Assembly (NCBI GenBank): GCA_038501785.1
Contig: JBAMJR010000195.1
Location: 2,370,501-2,434,500 of the forward strand
Length of the DNA: 64,000 nucleotides
Reading direction: 5' to 3'
Origin: Myoxocephalus aenaeus
Taxonomy: Eukaryota > Chordata > Actinopteri > Perciformes > Cottidae
A program made the translations under genes and the position numbers. The notes under the pieces were generated by a model, which was not told the DNA's origin, did no database searches, and saw nothing but the letters and a program-made list of their open reading frames with translations. Shown here piece after piece: positions 27,299 through 39,019 of the stretch (position 1 is its first letter; the number at the start of each line of letters is the position of its first letter).

Positions 27299-30200
27299 AT
27301 GGACTTCGTGCTGAGCGGAGCGGCGGCGTGCGGCGCGTGTCTGTTCACCAACCCGCTGGAGGTCGTGAAAACGCGAATGCAGCTCCAGGGAGAGCTCAAG
27401 AGCCGGGGCTCGTACCAAGTTTACTACCGCAACGTCTTCCACGCCTTTTACACGATCGGTAAAGTGGACGGAGTGGCCGGTTTACAGAAAGGACTGGCTG
27501 CCGGGCTCATCTACCAGTTTTTTATGAATGGAATCAGGCTCGGCTCGTACTCCATCATCGAGTCCTCTGGATACATCCACACCAATGGAAGGGTCAGCGC
27601 GGCCAAAACCACGCTGGCCGGGGCTGTGGCTGGAGTGGTGGGAGCCGTGGTTGGAAGTCCCGTATACTTGGTCAGTAGCCGGTTTCACGCTCGCCTGGGA
27701 TCGCTTGACTTAGTTTTCTTTGTACTGTTCCTTTAAGGTTTATCAGCCGGGACATTTCAAGGTGAGCTGTCACTTGTAACTTTGGAGAAAAGTAAAACAC
27801 ACATTGTTTCCATTGATTGACAGGTTAAGACTCATCTGCAGAGTCAGTCTACCTCCTCCATTGCAGTGGGACATCAGCATAAACACCAGGTGACAAAATG
27901 ACCTCTGAGATGGTATTACATATGAAGGGCAGGCATAAACTGTTTTGTGTTTTCGTCTTCCTGCCAGGGGATGATCCTCGCTCTGGCAGCCATCTACAAG
28001 CAGCATGGCATTCTGGGACTGTGGAGGGGCTCTAGTGCTGCTGTACCACGGGTCAGCGTGGGTTCAGCTGCACAACTCTCCACCTTCTCCTCTGCCAAGG
28101 AGCTCGTAGTTGACCTACAGGTTAGAATATGTAACTGCTCCCTGAGAGGGCTCGCTGAGGTTGAAAGAAAGTCATCTACATTCAGTAGTGATGAGTGGAA
28201 ACAGGCTGACTGGAGGAATGTTGTCTGCTCAGTCTTTTACTGTATGTGCACGTCTTTCCTATGACCTCACTGTTCCATAATAAACACGTCTGCTTCGAGG
28301 GTCTTGCATAACCCACAGAGAGCTGCTGTGATTAGTCGAGGGGCCAAAACTCAGCTCATATTATCGATAGTCTAGACCAGGGGTGTCAAACAAATTTTCA
28401 CCCTGGGCCACATCAGCATTATGGTTGCCCTCAAAGGTTGCCGATTGTAACTGTAACACTGTATAAACTACTCCCTAACATATTGTTCAATTACTGTCTT
28501 TGCATTTGATTATTGTTTATTCAAGTGTAAAAATATTGGACATGCATTTATATAAAAGTAAAATGTCTGTTATTACAACATAACCCACCTTACTCTATCA
28601 AAGATAAAAAAAGAAAAAAAAAGAGAATAAAGACAAACATCAAACGCACGTTATTACATTAACTTTGTTCAAAGCTTTTGAATTGTGAATTGTATTCCTT
28701 CATCACCGACACTTCGTCACAGAAGACTTACCGGTTTCTCTCCTTGAAGCACAACATGTACTTTCCCATCTTCTTTAAATGGCCTTCCCGCTGCATCAAT
28801 CTCGCTCTTCTTGGACATTTGGGGATTATTTGTCGATTTTTTTAAAATGTAATCCCTTGTCTTTAGTTAAACGGCAATATGGAAGCACTGCTTTCTCGCG
28901 GTAGGATGCCGTTCATTTGCAGGTCACAAAGTCGACATGCATTGTGGGAGATGTAGTATATGGTCACTGTACACTGTAAAGCAGCATAGACTTTACTTTT
29001 AAGACGATCATATGCCTTTCAAGCTGTTGAGGGCCACACAAAATGACGTGGCGGGCCGGATTTGGCCCGCGGGCCTTGGGTTTGACACCTATGGTCTAGA
29101 CTCTAGACTGATCTTGATTCTACACTAGGCAATCAATTTAGAAAACAGATTCATTGATCATGAAAATAATCATTAATTGCAGGCTTGAGAAGAGGTCATT
29201 TGTAGTCAGTTGCTGTGCACAGATTATAAAACCAGTCATCGTGGCACTGACAAAGCATTGCACTCTTCTGGAATAGTAATCTGACACCTTTCATTGCCCC
29301 CCCCCTGCCTGAAACCATGGAGGTTACACAACTAGTGCACCAGTGTACAGGTTACAAGTTGCTGGGTTAGACTCTGGCTAGAGTTTAAAAAAAGGTCTTA
29401 CATAATTCAAGCCAGAACTATAACGCATATCAGGGAACAGTATTTAATTGGCAGGTCTGCTGAAAAGCTCAGAAAAGAATCCTGACATTCTGGTTCAAAG
29501 TTTTCATGTACTACTTTGTTTGAGCCCTTTTAATTGGCTGGTGGGTGAGTAAACGGCCTTCAAAGAACTAAAATGTTACTACACTGCTGTGTTGTATGTT
29601 TATTATAAAAGCGTGACACAAACTTCTTATTACTTGTGTAATAGTGTTTTTTGGGATACCTTTGTGTACATCAGGTTCGCATAGAAGGCAGCTTTGACTG
29701 GAACAACTGGGGAGTGTGTGTGTGTGTAACGTAGTCACTAATAATAGTCATCCTTCTGTTAAAATAAGATAAAATAATCCTTTATTAGTCCCTCAGTGGG
29801 GAAATTACAGGATTACAGCAGCCTTGCTCACAAGTGAATAAAAAGAATAAAAAGAAGAATAATACAGTAGAAACAAGTAATATAAATAAATATAAATGAG
29901 CAGTAAAACAGTAGAGAATATTAATATACAGACTGAATAGAAAAGTACTTAAACGTATTGCACGTAAATACACGTAATATACGTAATATTATTATTTATT
30001 GCATATAAGAGACCGTGACCAGTTAAAATAAGATCTTGGTGATGATTTACTGGTCTAGAATCACCGCACTGGTTCGCATACTGTAACTAGAGCCTCTCAT
30101 ATCCTTATGGCCTTCTATCCTTATGTTATGTTCTTCTCCCCAAGGTGTTCCCAAAGGGCAGCTGGTTGGTGGCCCTAAGTGCTGGCATGATCAGCAGCGT

Positions 30201-31415
30201 GGTGGTGGTGATGGCTATGACACCTTTTGATGTCGTGAGCACACGGCTCTACAACCAGCCCGTGGATCATTTGGGCAAGGTGAGGAGAGAGACTGACATG
30301 TTAGAGTTACACTTCTTTAGGTTTTGGTATACAAACCCCTTCTTTGATACTATGGATGTAACGTTGACATTTCTTTGACAGCTATTCAGCCTTTACCTCG
30401 CATGGCAGCTCGATTCTCGCGATGTCGCATGACATAACAGTCCACCATTGAAGGTTTGTCACCTTCAATGGTGGACTGTTACCACAGGTGTTGTAGATCA
30501 ACCAGGATTACAATTATTTTCCACATCAAAGCCTATTTACAGGTTCTTGGGAATATTACTGCATATTTGGAGAAAAAAAAAGCTGTTTTATGTTTTTGAG
30601 CCGTTTTTATGCACCTTAAACACCCCTACACACACAGACACACACACACAATCACACACCCAGCATGCAACACTACTGATACCACTGCTGTTCACACCCC
30701 ATCGTATGTTCTGTTCTGTTCATTTCTACAATATAGTCATTTTCCCCTACCATTATATTAGGGGGGTACTATATTTGCAGGTCAAGACAAATATCCGCAA
30801 CAGGCTGCAAGGAGACACTCTTGCAGCCTGTACTTTCGATTAAATGTTTAGGTTACGCTGTTTAGCAGGTTACGCTTGCGCGTGCGTGACTCGCCGATTC
30901 CTTGGCTTCTTGCCAAAAGCTGACCGTGAGATCCCAATAGCCAGTATAATTTTATTCCATGTGTCCAGCCAGGCAAATTGGTGGAGCCAAATGTTATAAA
31001 AAAAAAACCATATTTGATGTAATTTCTTTATAATCATCCAAAATAATGTTAAGTGTATGGGTATTTTTCTAAGTAGGCCACTGACTGGTCGATACATGCG
31101 ATGCATTGAGTGGACAACGCGCCGTGCATTGAGTGGGCCGGTCTGACAGTAACTCCCGGGCCACTTTTTTCCCCCAGTCCGCCCCTGCTCATCTCCATTT
31201 CAACAGATCAAATCCAGGCTGACTGTCGTTTCCTCATCTTTTAGGGGCAGCTTTATAAAGGATTCGCTGACTGCTTCTCTAAGACGCTGAGGAAGGAAGG
31301 CTTTATGGGACTCTACAAAGGCTTGGGAGCCTCTTATTTCCGGCTCGGCCCACACACCATTCTGTCTTTGTTCTTCTGGGATGAACTGCGCAAACTGTAC
31401 CAGCAGTTCAGATAA
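27299..31415 (+). CDS. slc25a35: Mitochondrial solute carrier, SLC25A34/SLC25A35 group (5 exons, 298 aa)
   Basis: Coding exons are 27299-27670, 27824-27889, 27968-28120, 30145-30279 and 31245-31415. All junctions are GT-AG and all fall between codons; the total is 298 aa, close to the roughly 300 aa of the family. The protein has three mitochondrial-carrier repeats with signatures PLEVVK, PVYLVK and PFDVVS. The lysine of the third signature is replaced by serine, as I recall for this subgroup. It should be a six-helix inner-mitochondrial-membrane transporter, but the substrate of SLC25A34/35 is not established. The start MDF-x-SG-x-AACGAC and NVFHAFYTIGKVDG resemble SLC25A35, while VGSAAQL and TPFDVVSTRLYNQPVD resemble SLC25A34. 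The neighbours mpdu1 and tm4sf5 favour SLC25A35. Intron 3 holds a hAT element and a retroelement tail; intron 4 holds inverted repeats. Confidence 0.9.
28378..29093. mobile_element. Non-autonomous hAT transposon (716 bp) in carrier intron 3
   Basis: The left end is CAGGGGTGTCAAAC and the right end GTTTGACACCTATG, imperfect inverted repeats. Beside them are GGGCCACA and GGGCCGGATTTGGCCCGCGG motifs typical of this dispersed fish element. The flanks carry the exact 8-bp duplication GTCTAGAC at 28370-28377 and 29094-29101. No transposase frame is seen inside. It shares terminal motifs, but not length, with the element at 41411-42457. Confidence 0.92.
29764..29960 (-). mobile_element. Non-LTR retroelement 3' tail, copy B
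   Basis: On the minus strand this ends CTGTAATCCTGTAATTTCCC, then CACTGAGGGACTAATAAAGG and ATTATTTTATCTTA, matching copy A at 26225-26425 with few differences. It lies inverted in intron 3 of the carrier gene. It is 5'-truncated, with only the non-coding tail present. Confidence 0.7.
30435..30481. repeat. Perfect inverted repeat (21-bp arms, 5-bp loop)
   Basis: The left arm 30435-30455 begins TAACAGTCCACCATTG; the right arm 30461-30481 is its exact reverse complement; the loop is TTGTC. It lies in intron 4 of the carrier and would form a strong hairpin in the pre-mRNA. Confidence 0.95.
30800..30831. repeat. Inverted repeat (12-bp arms, 8-bp loop)
   Basis: The arms ACAGGCTGCAAG and CTTGCAGCCTGT flank the loop GAGACACT, in intron 4 of the carrier. 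Just to the right, 30866-31188 ends in CCCAGTCCGCCCCTG, which resembles the terminus of a dispersed fish DNA transposon. No matching left terminus was identified. Confidence 0.85.
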
Positions 31416-34400
31416 CACCGGGAAAATGGGTAACTCATTGAGCTCTGAGTGCGTAGGCTCCATGAGTCTTCATTTAATGAAGGTATTATTATGAGGTTAA
31501 AGAAAAACCAGGAGATGGCCGTCTTTTTTGATGAGAAAGAGCAAAGGTCACATTTTACACTCCAATAAGAAAACACAGTGGTACATTCTAAAGTGTCAGG
31601 AAGAAGGTGAAAATATCAAAGCCTCATATGTGCACAGATATGATGATAACCTGCATATGAACTTAAAGGATAACGCAGTACAGTATGTCAAACATCATGA
31701 CTCTTTTATATTTACACTCGACAAGCATCAAATGTGGCCCATAGTTTGAGAAAATGAATGGATTGTGCCAACAGCCACAACAGTGTCATAACACCTAACT
31801 ATAAAATGCTTGGTGCAAACTGGCCAGGTGGCAAGCTGCTCCGTGCTTCATTTTTAACACTTCACACCGGCAGTAAAATGTCTCTCTGACTATCTGACAA
31901 GACTACCTCCATGTTCTTTAGGATTTTAGTTTAACCAGAGACCAGCGTACCTATGTACAAACAGAGTGCACATCTTCTTAATCGTCAACATTGCTTTGTG
32001 CTTTATGTGCGCTTATTTTTTTATAGGGATAGGTGCTTAAATACAATTGTTACTGAAAAGATTAATGTCATATAGCATTTGCCTATAGCCTGAAATAATT
32101 TGCATCGCTTATGCTATTCTAAAAGAATAATTACGTGGTGCAATAAAAAAAAACACGATGAAACCCAAACAATGAATAGATTACGTTCATTAACAGAGGT
32201 TTTGCCGCGTTAAGGGTCTCCTAAAGTACCCTTAGGAGACTAGTTACGTATTGATAAGATTAATAAGATTTCATTCCCAATACATTTATTTTATGTTGCT
32301 GGTGGTTAACTCCGGTGTCATCTGGACAAATGTCTGTTTCTGTTTATATTATATATCATGATTTATATTAAAACAAAAAAAACGGAATTAGTTGTGTTAT
32401 TGTCTGTGTGTTACATAAATGCTTTAAATATGCGGTTCTGAAAGTTTTTACTTTCTAACAATGACTTGATTGAATAGAATTAACACCATCCTAATGATTC
32501 ATGAACACCATTGATCATATTTCCATGCGTTAAAAAGGCCTTTGTAAAGTAGTTTATTTTCTTCACTCAGTTTGAAAATGTCTGTCATTATAGTTACTGC
32601 ACCAGTGTGCGGTAGACTTCCGGCTCTGTGAGGACTGTACAGTTTAGCCCAATAGTCCGATTATGAAACGGATAATTAGAACTCTAACGTTATACATTTA
32701 ATCGCTCTCTAAGGTGTGAGCCAAATGTGGTGCTTTTTTCATGAAGTGCGTGATACTCTTCAAGTGTCAAAGCTTTAAAAATACATTATTAGTGATTTCA
32801 GTAATGACTGAACAGCTTTCAACATGTGTTTGTCATGACACACATGACGTGATGAATGCACTGTGTTTTTAAGAAACCATATTTATCATAACATAAGACT
32901 GGAGACAAATGGTACCTGATTTAATTTTGTATTATGATGTTGCTCTCCTGATATTGCCATTTTTATACTCAGTTTGTTTAGTTCACACCAAGCCATACAC
33001 AATTTGTGGTGTTTCATAAAAATACCAAACAAACTCCTTAAAATCAAAACCAGATTAGAAACCAGACTGTGAGCATTTACTGGCTAGAAGGCCCCCCTCA
33101 ATCCAATTTTATTCAGGGGTGAAAAACATGAACAATTGCACCCGATTCCTAACGTCAAATACAAGCAAAATGCTAAATGTAGTTTTACTACTTTTGTTTG
33201 GAAATTGCTAAATTCATTTGCAGATTGCTCCAATGCAAAGTCTCTGAGGACTTGTGAATGTTACACGCAGCAGCTCGGTTATGTTTCAAGAATGTGTAAC
33301 AGAATTAACTTCCTGTTATGGACAGCCACTTTCTGTGCAATGAACTTGAAGAGTAAATACATTTGTATTGACCTACATTGTGGTGTTACCTTGTTTCATA
33401 TGGACTGAATTAAATATGAGACTAGAGCAATTTACATTTTCAATATTATACTCAACCCACAGTACTATTGCCTTCCACTATTGTAATGGTGTTTAGGGAG
33501 GTTGTGGGTTAAACTAAGTTCATTTCCTCAAGTTCACAAGAATTAGAATAATCATATGATCACTACTGTGATCATCTAAAATAGAGAATTGGTGACTTTC
33601 CCCACCGACTTTTTGAGGAACAGAAAGTGCAGCACTCTGTTTTCACGTTTCTAACACATTTATCAAGGGAACCTGATTTGATTGACAGATTGTGTTTATT
33701 TAGTGTCAACCACTGAGACCAGTTAGCTTTTCTTACAGGATGCCATTGTGGCAGGGCTGTGCTTTGTATATGTAACCGTGTCATTCAGAAAGTCAGCTGT
33801 TATGCAAACATAACAACAGACTGGAAATGTGGGCGGGCATGTTTCTTATGCACACACAGGTAATATACCTAAGGCCTTTGACGGTCCTGACAAAAGGGAC
33901 TAGATGTGACAGTTCTGCTCCATTCTTTTATTTTATGACTTAATGTTCAGCGACAGTCATTCACAGTATCATTAAATTGAGTTCACTGTACAGTTCAACA
34001 GGTATGTAAGGGGGAAGCTCTATAAATGTGCAACAGTAAAAACACAAAGAAATAGTTTATTATAGCTTGTGTGCCACTACACCAGTATTGTAGTGATGAG
34101 TTGAATGGAACCAAACAGGTAACTGCCAAAACAAACAAGGGTGATGTGTTGTTTGCTGCCAGGTCACCTCAGTGAAACGTCTGGAGCGTTACTGAGCAAC
34201 AGCGGACATTTTGTTCCCGGTGGCTGGCTTTACTTGAAGCTCAGAGGCCAGGCCAGAGACGCTCGTGAAAGGATTCTTACATACAAAAATAGGTCCTGGT
34301 TCCAATATATTCCAAATTCCAAAACCCATATGTAGGTAAAACAATTGTTTTAATCATAATTTTTGATACGATTTACTAGAGGTACCATAACACCCTCTCA

Positions 34401-35119
34401 TGAAGCTTTCCCCCAATGGCTCTCATTGGGTCTTCAAGGTTGAGAGCGTTCCATCTCTCACATCTGAGCAGAGAAATTATTAACAAGGGCCCAACCCCAA
34501 TGTCCCTCCTGAGGCCTTAAGCCCTGAACCCTCAGGGACTTAACTGACGTCACCTGGAAAATAATTGAGTGCGGGAAATCTGACAAGACATGAATGCATC
34601 ATCAGTAGGGTGTTCCTTTAACCACAGAGGAGTGAGTAATCTGTGAAACCAAAGAGTGCAAATGAGCTTGTGTCTGCTGCATGACTAAACCTCTTCCCCA
34701 GTTTAAAACCCTGTATTATTCTGTAAATTCTCTCTGGAATTTGAGGAAGACAGCTGTCACCTGCCATTGAAAGCTGTGCTCCCCCTGAAAGTGAAGTATT
34801 TATTATTTAAACCACTAGAGAGCGACAAAAGATTGTTTTTAATTCCCTAACAATAATGAGACACTAAATGCAGAAATAAGATTTGAAATATATAGAATGA
34901 TTAAATAGCATGACAACAATAGTTCTCACTTACACAGACACACAACTTGCTTTAAAGTAGATTTTTGTACAAAAAGACGCTGTAAACATTTCCTGTTATG
35001 TCTGCGCTGTATTCAAGTCACTGATATGCAAACATCTGGCGAAGAATCATAAACATTTCTTGAACGAGTGGAAGGATTTGCATACTATGCAAGTGTTCAT
35101 TTGCCACCGTCCACCACCT
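31416..35119. other. Convergent intergenic region (3' sides of carrier and mpdu1)
   Basis: This holds the 3' UTRs of the plus-strand carrier and minus-strand mpdu1; poly(A) sites were not fixed. There is a short inverted repeat at about 32217-32241 (GTCTCCTAA / TTAGGAGAC). Open frames of 60-90 codons here (for example 33136-33408 and 34141-34335) have no recognisable family features. No additional gene is supported. Confidence 0.5.
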
Positions 35120-37780
35120 CTACTCACTCTTCGCTTTGGTGGTGGCGGTGCTGCTCCTGCTGCAGAGCACCTGGGCCAGGAGGACACAGCTGAGACCGGA
35201 TGACAGGGTCTGTGACAAAGTGGTGAACAAGCTTCCTGTCTCCTACGAGAGAAAGTTCGATGCAGTTAGTAAAGACAACACTGACAGATTGGAGTGGTGT
35301 AAAACGGTTGTGCAGCAATGTTTGCGAGTTACTCCTGATTGCATACCTGGAGAGACACAAAGACAACACCCAGAGATCCTGCCCACGACAGTAACACAGA
35401 CAGAGTCGACAGTTGGCCCGCGTGGCCGTTACAGTGGTTAGCTCTGGCTTGGAGAACCTGGAAACCACAAATCCGATAAATACGTTTATTCCCCTGATAG
35501 ATTTGCACGGTGCAGGATCACTTCACACTTCACAGATGTTGTTAATTGTAGGACAGCTCAGACATTTCACTGACAAGATAAGCCATTGAGTTGCTACCTT
35601 GCTTGCAATTAAAGCTGCCAAACTGGAAGCCTGCATCACTGAGGCCACTGCTGCAGCTGCATAGGAGCCCAGAAGCAGCATTACACCCCCATAAGCCAGG
35701 AGGAACAGCATCCCTGCCAAACAGGCACAAAACTAATTGAATGAAGAACTTTATGCACAACAACAAAAAATGCCGCGCAAGGAACACTGATCGTGTTACC
35801 AAGAATGTTCTGTTTCTAATTATACTCAGAAGGCTGGTGTACAAAAGTTGACTTCTGCGTAGAAGCAGTCATGAATATTGCAAGTTGATTTTTATCTTTT
35901 TGCTTCACAGTTCCTTAATTTGTGCAAGAGGTTTAAGCCTGTTGTAGCTTTGTACACTTTATCAGAACCCAATTCATTACTGAATGCTTCCTAAATAGAA
36001 TGAATGTACTGACACGCACCAAAAGATCATTGATAGTTCCATCAGCGTGAGGATGTATTAGAGCAAGAGGTTTGGTGAAAACACGTTTTTGAAGTATTTA
36101 CATGGAGAGCCACAGACAGGAAGAGGGCAGTCAAAGTATTTAGAGACGTTGCTTTTGGTATTTCTATGGGCTTTCTTGACAATAACAAAAATGGTATAAT
36201 GCCAGACTTATCTTGAAAGTGTATACATTATTTGGTATGTGAATTTGAAAAACATGTGCAGGTATGTGTGCTAACCTGTGAGGGTATCGCCACGATAGTG
36301 CAGGATGAGGAAGACAATCGCTGCTGTCTGGGCCAAGGTGAAGAGCCTTTCAGTCCAGGCGCTGCAGAGCCGTTCATGTAAAACACATGGAAAGCACTCA
36401 TTGATGATAACAGGTACATGCTGCCATATGCCAAACAGAGAAATACTCAATTCCTTGTAGATTAACGACAGAACGTCCATTGAGATGCCTAGGCCACATC
36501 TTTTAAACATTAATTGAATGAATGTCCCCAGTGCACGTTCATAAATGATCATGAGCAAACTGAGAAAACAACCGGTAAAATGCAGCTTTAAGTATGAACA
36601 TGTTAATGACATTGGTTTAGTTTCCAGCATCACTCAAACAGATGAACCCCGGGGTGTCTAGACTTCAGCATGGTGGAAGTAAAGAGAAGTCAGTCGGTTT
36701 CTACGTCTCAAATCAGTAAGTATTGGGACCGTTGCAACATGATTATAAAATACAACATGTGACTCTGATCTGCCAGTGATTCAGCACAGACCGAGAATAA
36801 TTCAATGTCCTTAAATACATACAAGAGTGGGTAGTTGTTGGCCACGGCGTACACAACAGGACAGGAGAAGGCATACAGCTGCAGGAGCACGGAGGTCAGA
36901 CTCAGGCCCTCTGCACTTCTTCTCCACAGTATCTTCAACAGCTGTGGCAGCTGTGCTGCAGGGAGACGGCAGACAGGGAGTGAAGACAGACAACTATCAT
37001 GTAGTTACTTAGTAGGTTTGGTGGCTGTGTCCAGATTAGCAAGCAATATGGAAACAATGAGGGAAACATTGCAATTATGGACACAAAAACTCCTGTTATC
37101 CAGTAGTAGCATTGTTTACTTCATTGTTCTGTGTGCTTCTGCATAGATGCCATGAAGATGTTGTCATGCTCATCTGCACTGGTACAGCAGTATCAGTTGC
37201 ACCGAAAGGGTTTCGTTTGATCATTATGATCAAACAATACACAATCAATAATGATCAATCATTATGGGGAGAAGAGACGCCTTTGTTAGTGATGGCCTGC
37301 TGCTGATTCAATCAGATTTAGGTGAGGTTTCTTACCCAAAAGAGCGTCCAGTAAGATCCAAAATCCGACAATTCTGGTCGTTATTAACTTTAGGCAAGGC
37401 CCTGCGACAAAAAAGAAAAATATTCAAACAATCACATGCATGTTGGACTGTACCTCTGCATGAGAGACGCGTGTGACTGTGGAAATATAGCGCGCACAAC
37501 AAAGAGCATATCACCGTTTTAAGTTACAAAAAGAAAAGGTTTACAACGTTTAACTGTAACTCAGAGACACCTTCTTTAAAACAGTCCATGGGAGAAACCA
37601 CACCCACGTCCCGCACATCTGGAACAATTTGTTTTCCCGTTTCACGCGCTTACTTCAATTACGTACATTCCCCCCACGACGGGCCTCACCGTGCACATGC
37701 AAGTTGACGAAAATCCTCTTGTAACATATTTCTGGCATTAAATAGGTAACCAGGAAGTCTTTGACGGTGGACGTGGCCAT
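35120..37780 (-). CDS. mpdu1: Mannose-P-dolichol utilization defect 1 protein (7 exons, 241 aa)
   Basis: Coding exons on the minus strand are 37780-37690, 37401-37336, 36955-36823, 36361-36276, 35713-35598, 35457-35347 and 35242-35120. All are GT-AG with matching phases; the sum is 241 aa, against about 247 in human. The product is a small polytopic ER-membrane protein of the PQ-loop family, needed for use of dolichol-phosphate mannose and glucose in N-glycan, O-mannose and GPI assembly. Landmarks are VHGPCLK near residue 30, the first PQ loop (LPQLLKILWRRSAEGLSL) at about 54-71, the HYRGDT motif near 120, MQASSLAAL, and GHAGQLSTLS in place of the second PQ loop, as in human. The C-terminus is SSTATTKAKSE. 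A plus-strand frame at 35136-35441 is only the antisense of exons 6-7. Sequence is fairly diverged from mammals, so it could be either of the fish mpdu1 copies. Confidence 0.9.
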
Positions 37781-39019
37781 GGTGGGTCAGCTGCAGCCCG
37801 CAGTGAGCTGGAGTCTCTCCTCAGTAACAGGGGGAGTGGTTCAAAGGTCCCCAATACACTCACAGCGGGGGCCACGAGGACACGAAGCCCAGACCTGCGA
37901 TACAGGTAGACCGGAAGTCCATCTGCCTCCTATTCTTTGTTGGGAAAATATGTTCCCCAATACATTTTTAAAGGACAGTACTCAAATGATACATGTGTGA
38001 AGAAATGTGAAGTGCTGGTATGCATAATATATTCAAAGACACCCTTTCAGACAGGTTTTTATGACATAAAAAAATGCTCTGCTTTGAATAGGCTAGTTAT
38101 TTGTTTTTCTAAGGATTGTTTTCCCACATGAAAGTTTAAACACCATGTTAAAAAAATATTTAAATGACATCTACCCATGGACGAGCCAAACGGGCACAGG
38201 GGTCCAACACGTCACTCAAGGAGACTCGTACCAACAAGGAGGAGACTCAAGATGATCAGGAAGAAATATAAGATGTGATATGAGCGATGGATAACAACTA
38301 CAAAGAGACACAAAAACTACATCAAAAAGAGGTGAAACAACTATAAAGTCTGTCCAGGGGCCCATTGCATAATTAATCTACCCCGTATTCTTAAAAGAAA
38401 ACAGATTATTTGAACATGCAAATATTATTCACCTCATAAATTGAACTCAGAAGATGTCTCTTACAGGCGTCCACACATTTCCTCAGTTAGACATCTCAAA
38501 AACATTAGGAATTATCCAAATAGAAAGGCCAAGTAGTAACTCTTTTACGGGAGAAAAATATACAGGGTCTGCAGAGGTTTAGTGTTGTGGAAGAGTGAAA
38601 TAGCTTTTTCAAAGACTGCAAGTTTTACATAAATAATAGAACATGTCCATGTTTTCATGAGCTTTTATACCTTGTTTGTCGATTGTTGAGACAATTTAAA
38701 TACAAAGTTTTAAAGTTATTGAACTCCTTAATTATCTTTCAGTGTAATGCATTCATTCAGAACAGTTAGATGTGTTCAAATATACAATTAGACACTTTAC
38801 AAGTGAAATGAGGATTTTTCTCCCTACTCAAGAAAGAATACAAAGCTTGTTGGACTAAAATTACTCCAACAATTATAATTGACACAAAAAAAGAAGTCAC
38901 TAAGTGCACGTAACAGAAATTCACCGTCATTTGTGGGACTTCTCTTCTCTAAAAACAGGAAGGATTCGAGCAAAAACCTAATGAACGAGTAGTTGTACAG
39001 CGGTTTTCACTCTGACAAC
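37781..39019. other. Intergenic region between mpdu1 and the first tm4sf5-like gene
   Basis: This holds the promoter sides of mpdu1 (leftward) and tm4sf5-like copy A (rightward). The 38165-38390 part, with AACTACAAAGAGACACAAAA and GGGGCCCATTGCATAATTAA, looks like a degenerate dispersed fish repeat. The last ~60 bp, from AAAACAGGAAGGAT to TCTGACAACATG, is the 5' leader of copy A and is also found before copy B. No other gene seen. Confidence 0.5.

Noticed and set aside
35136..35441. Possible secreted protein (hydrophobic start, cysteines) on the plus strand
   Set aside because: No ATG in frame; the opposite strand encodes mpdu1 exons 6 and 7 with correct splice sites and family motifs.
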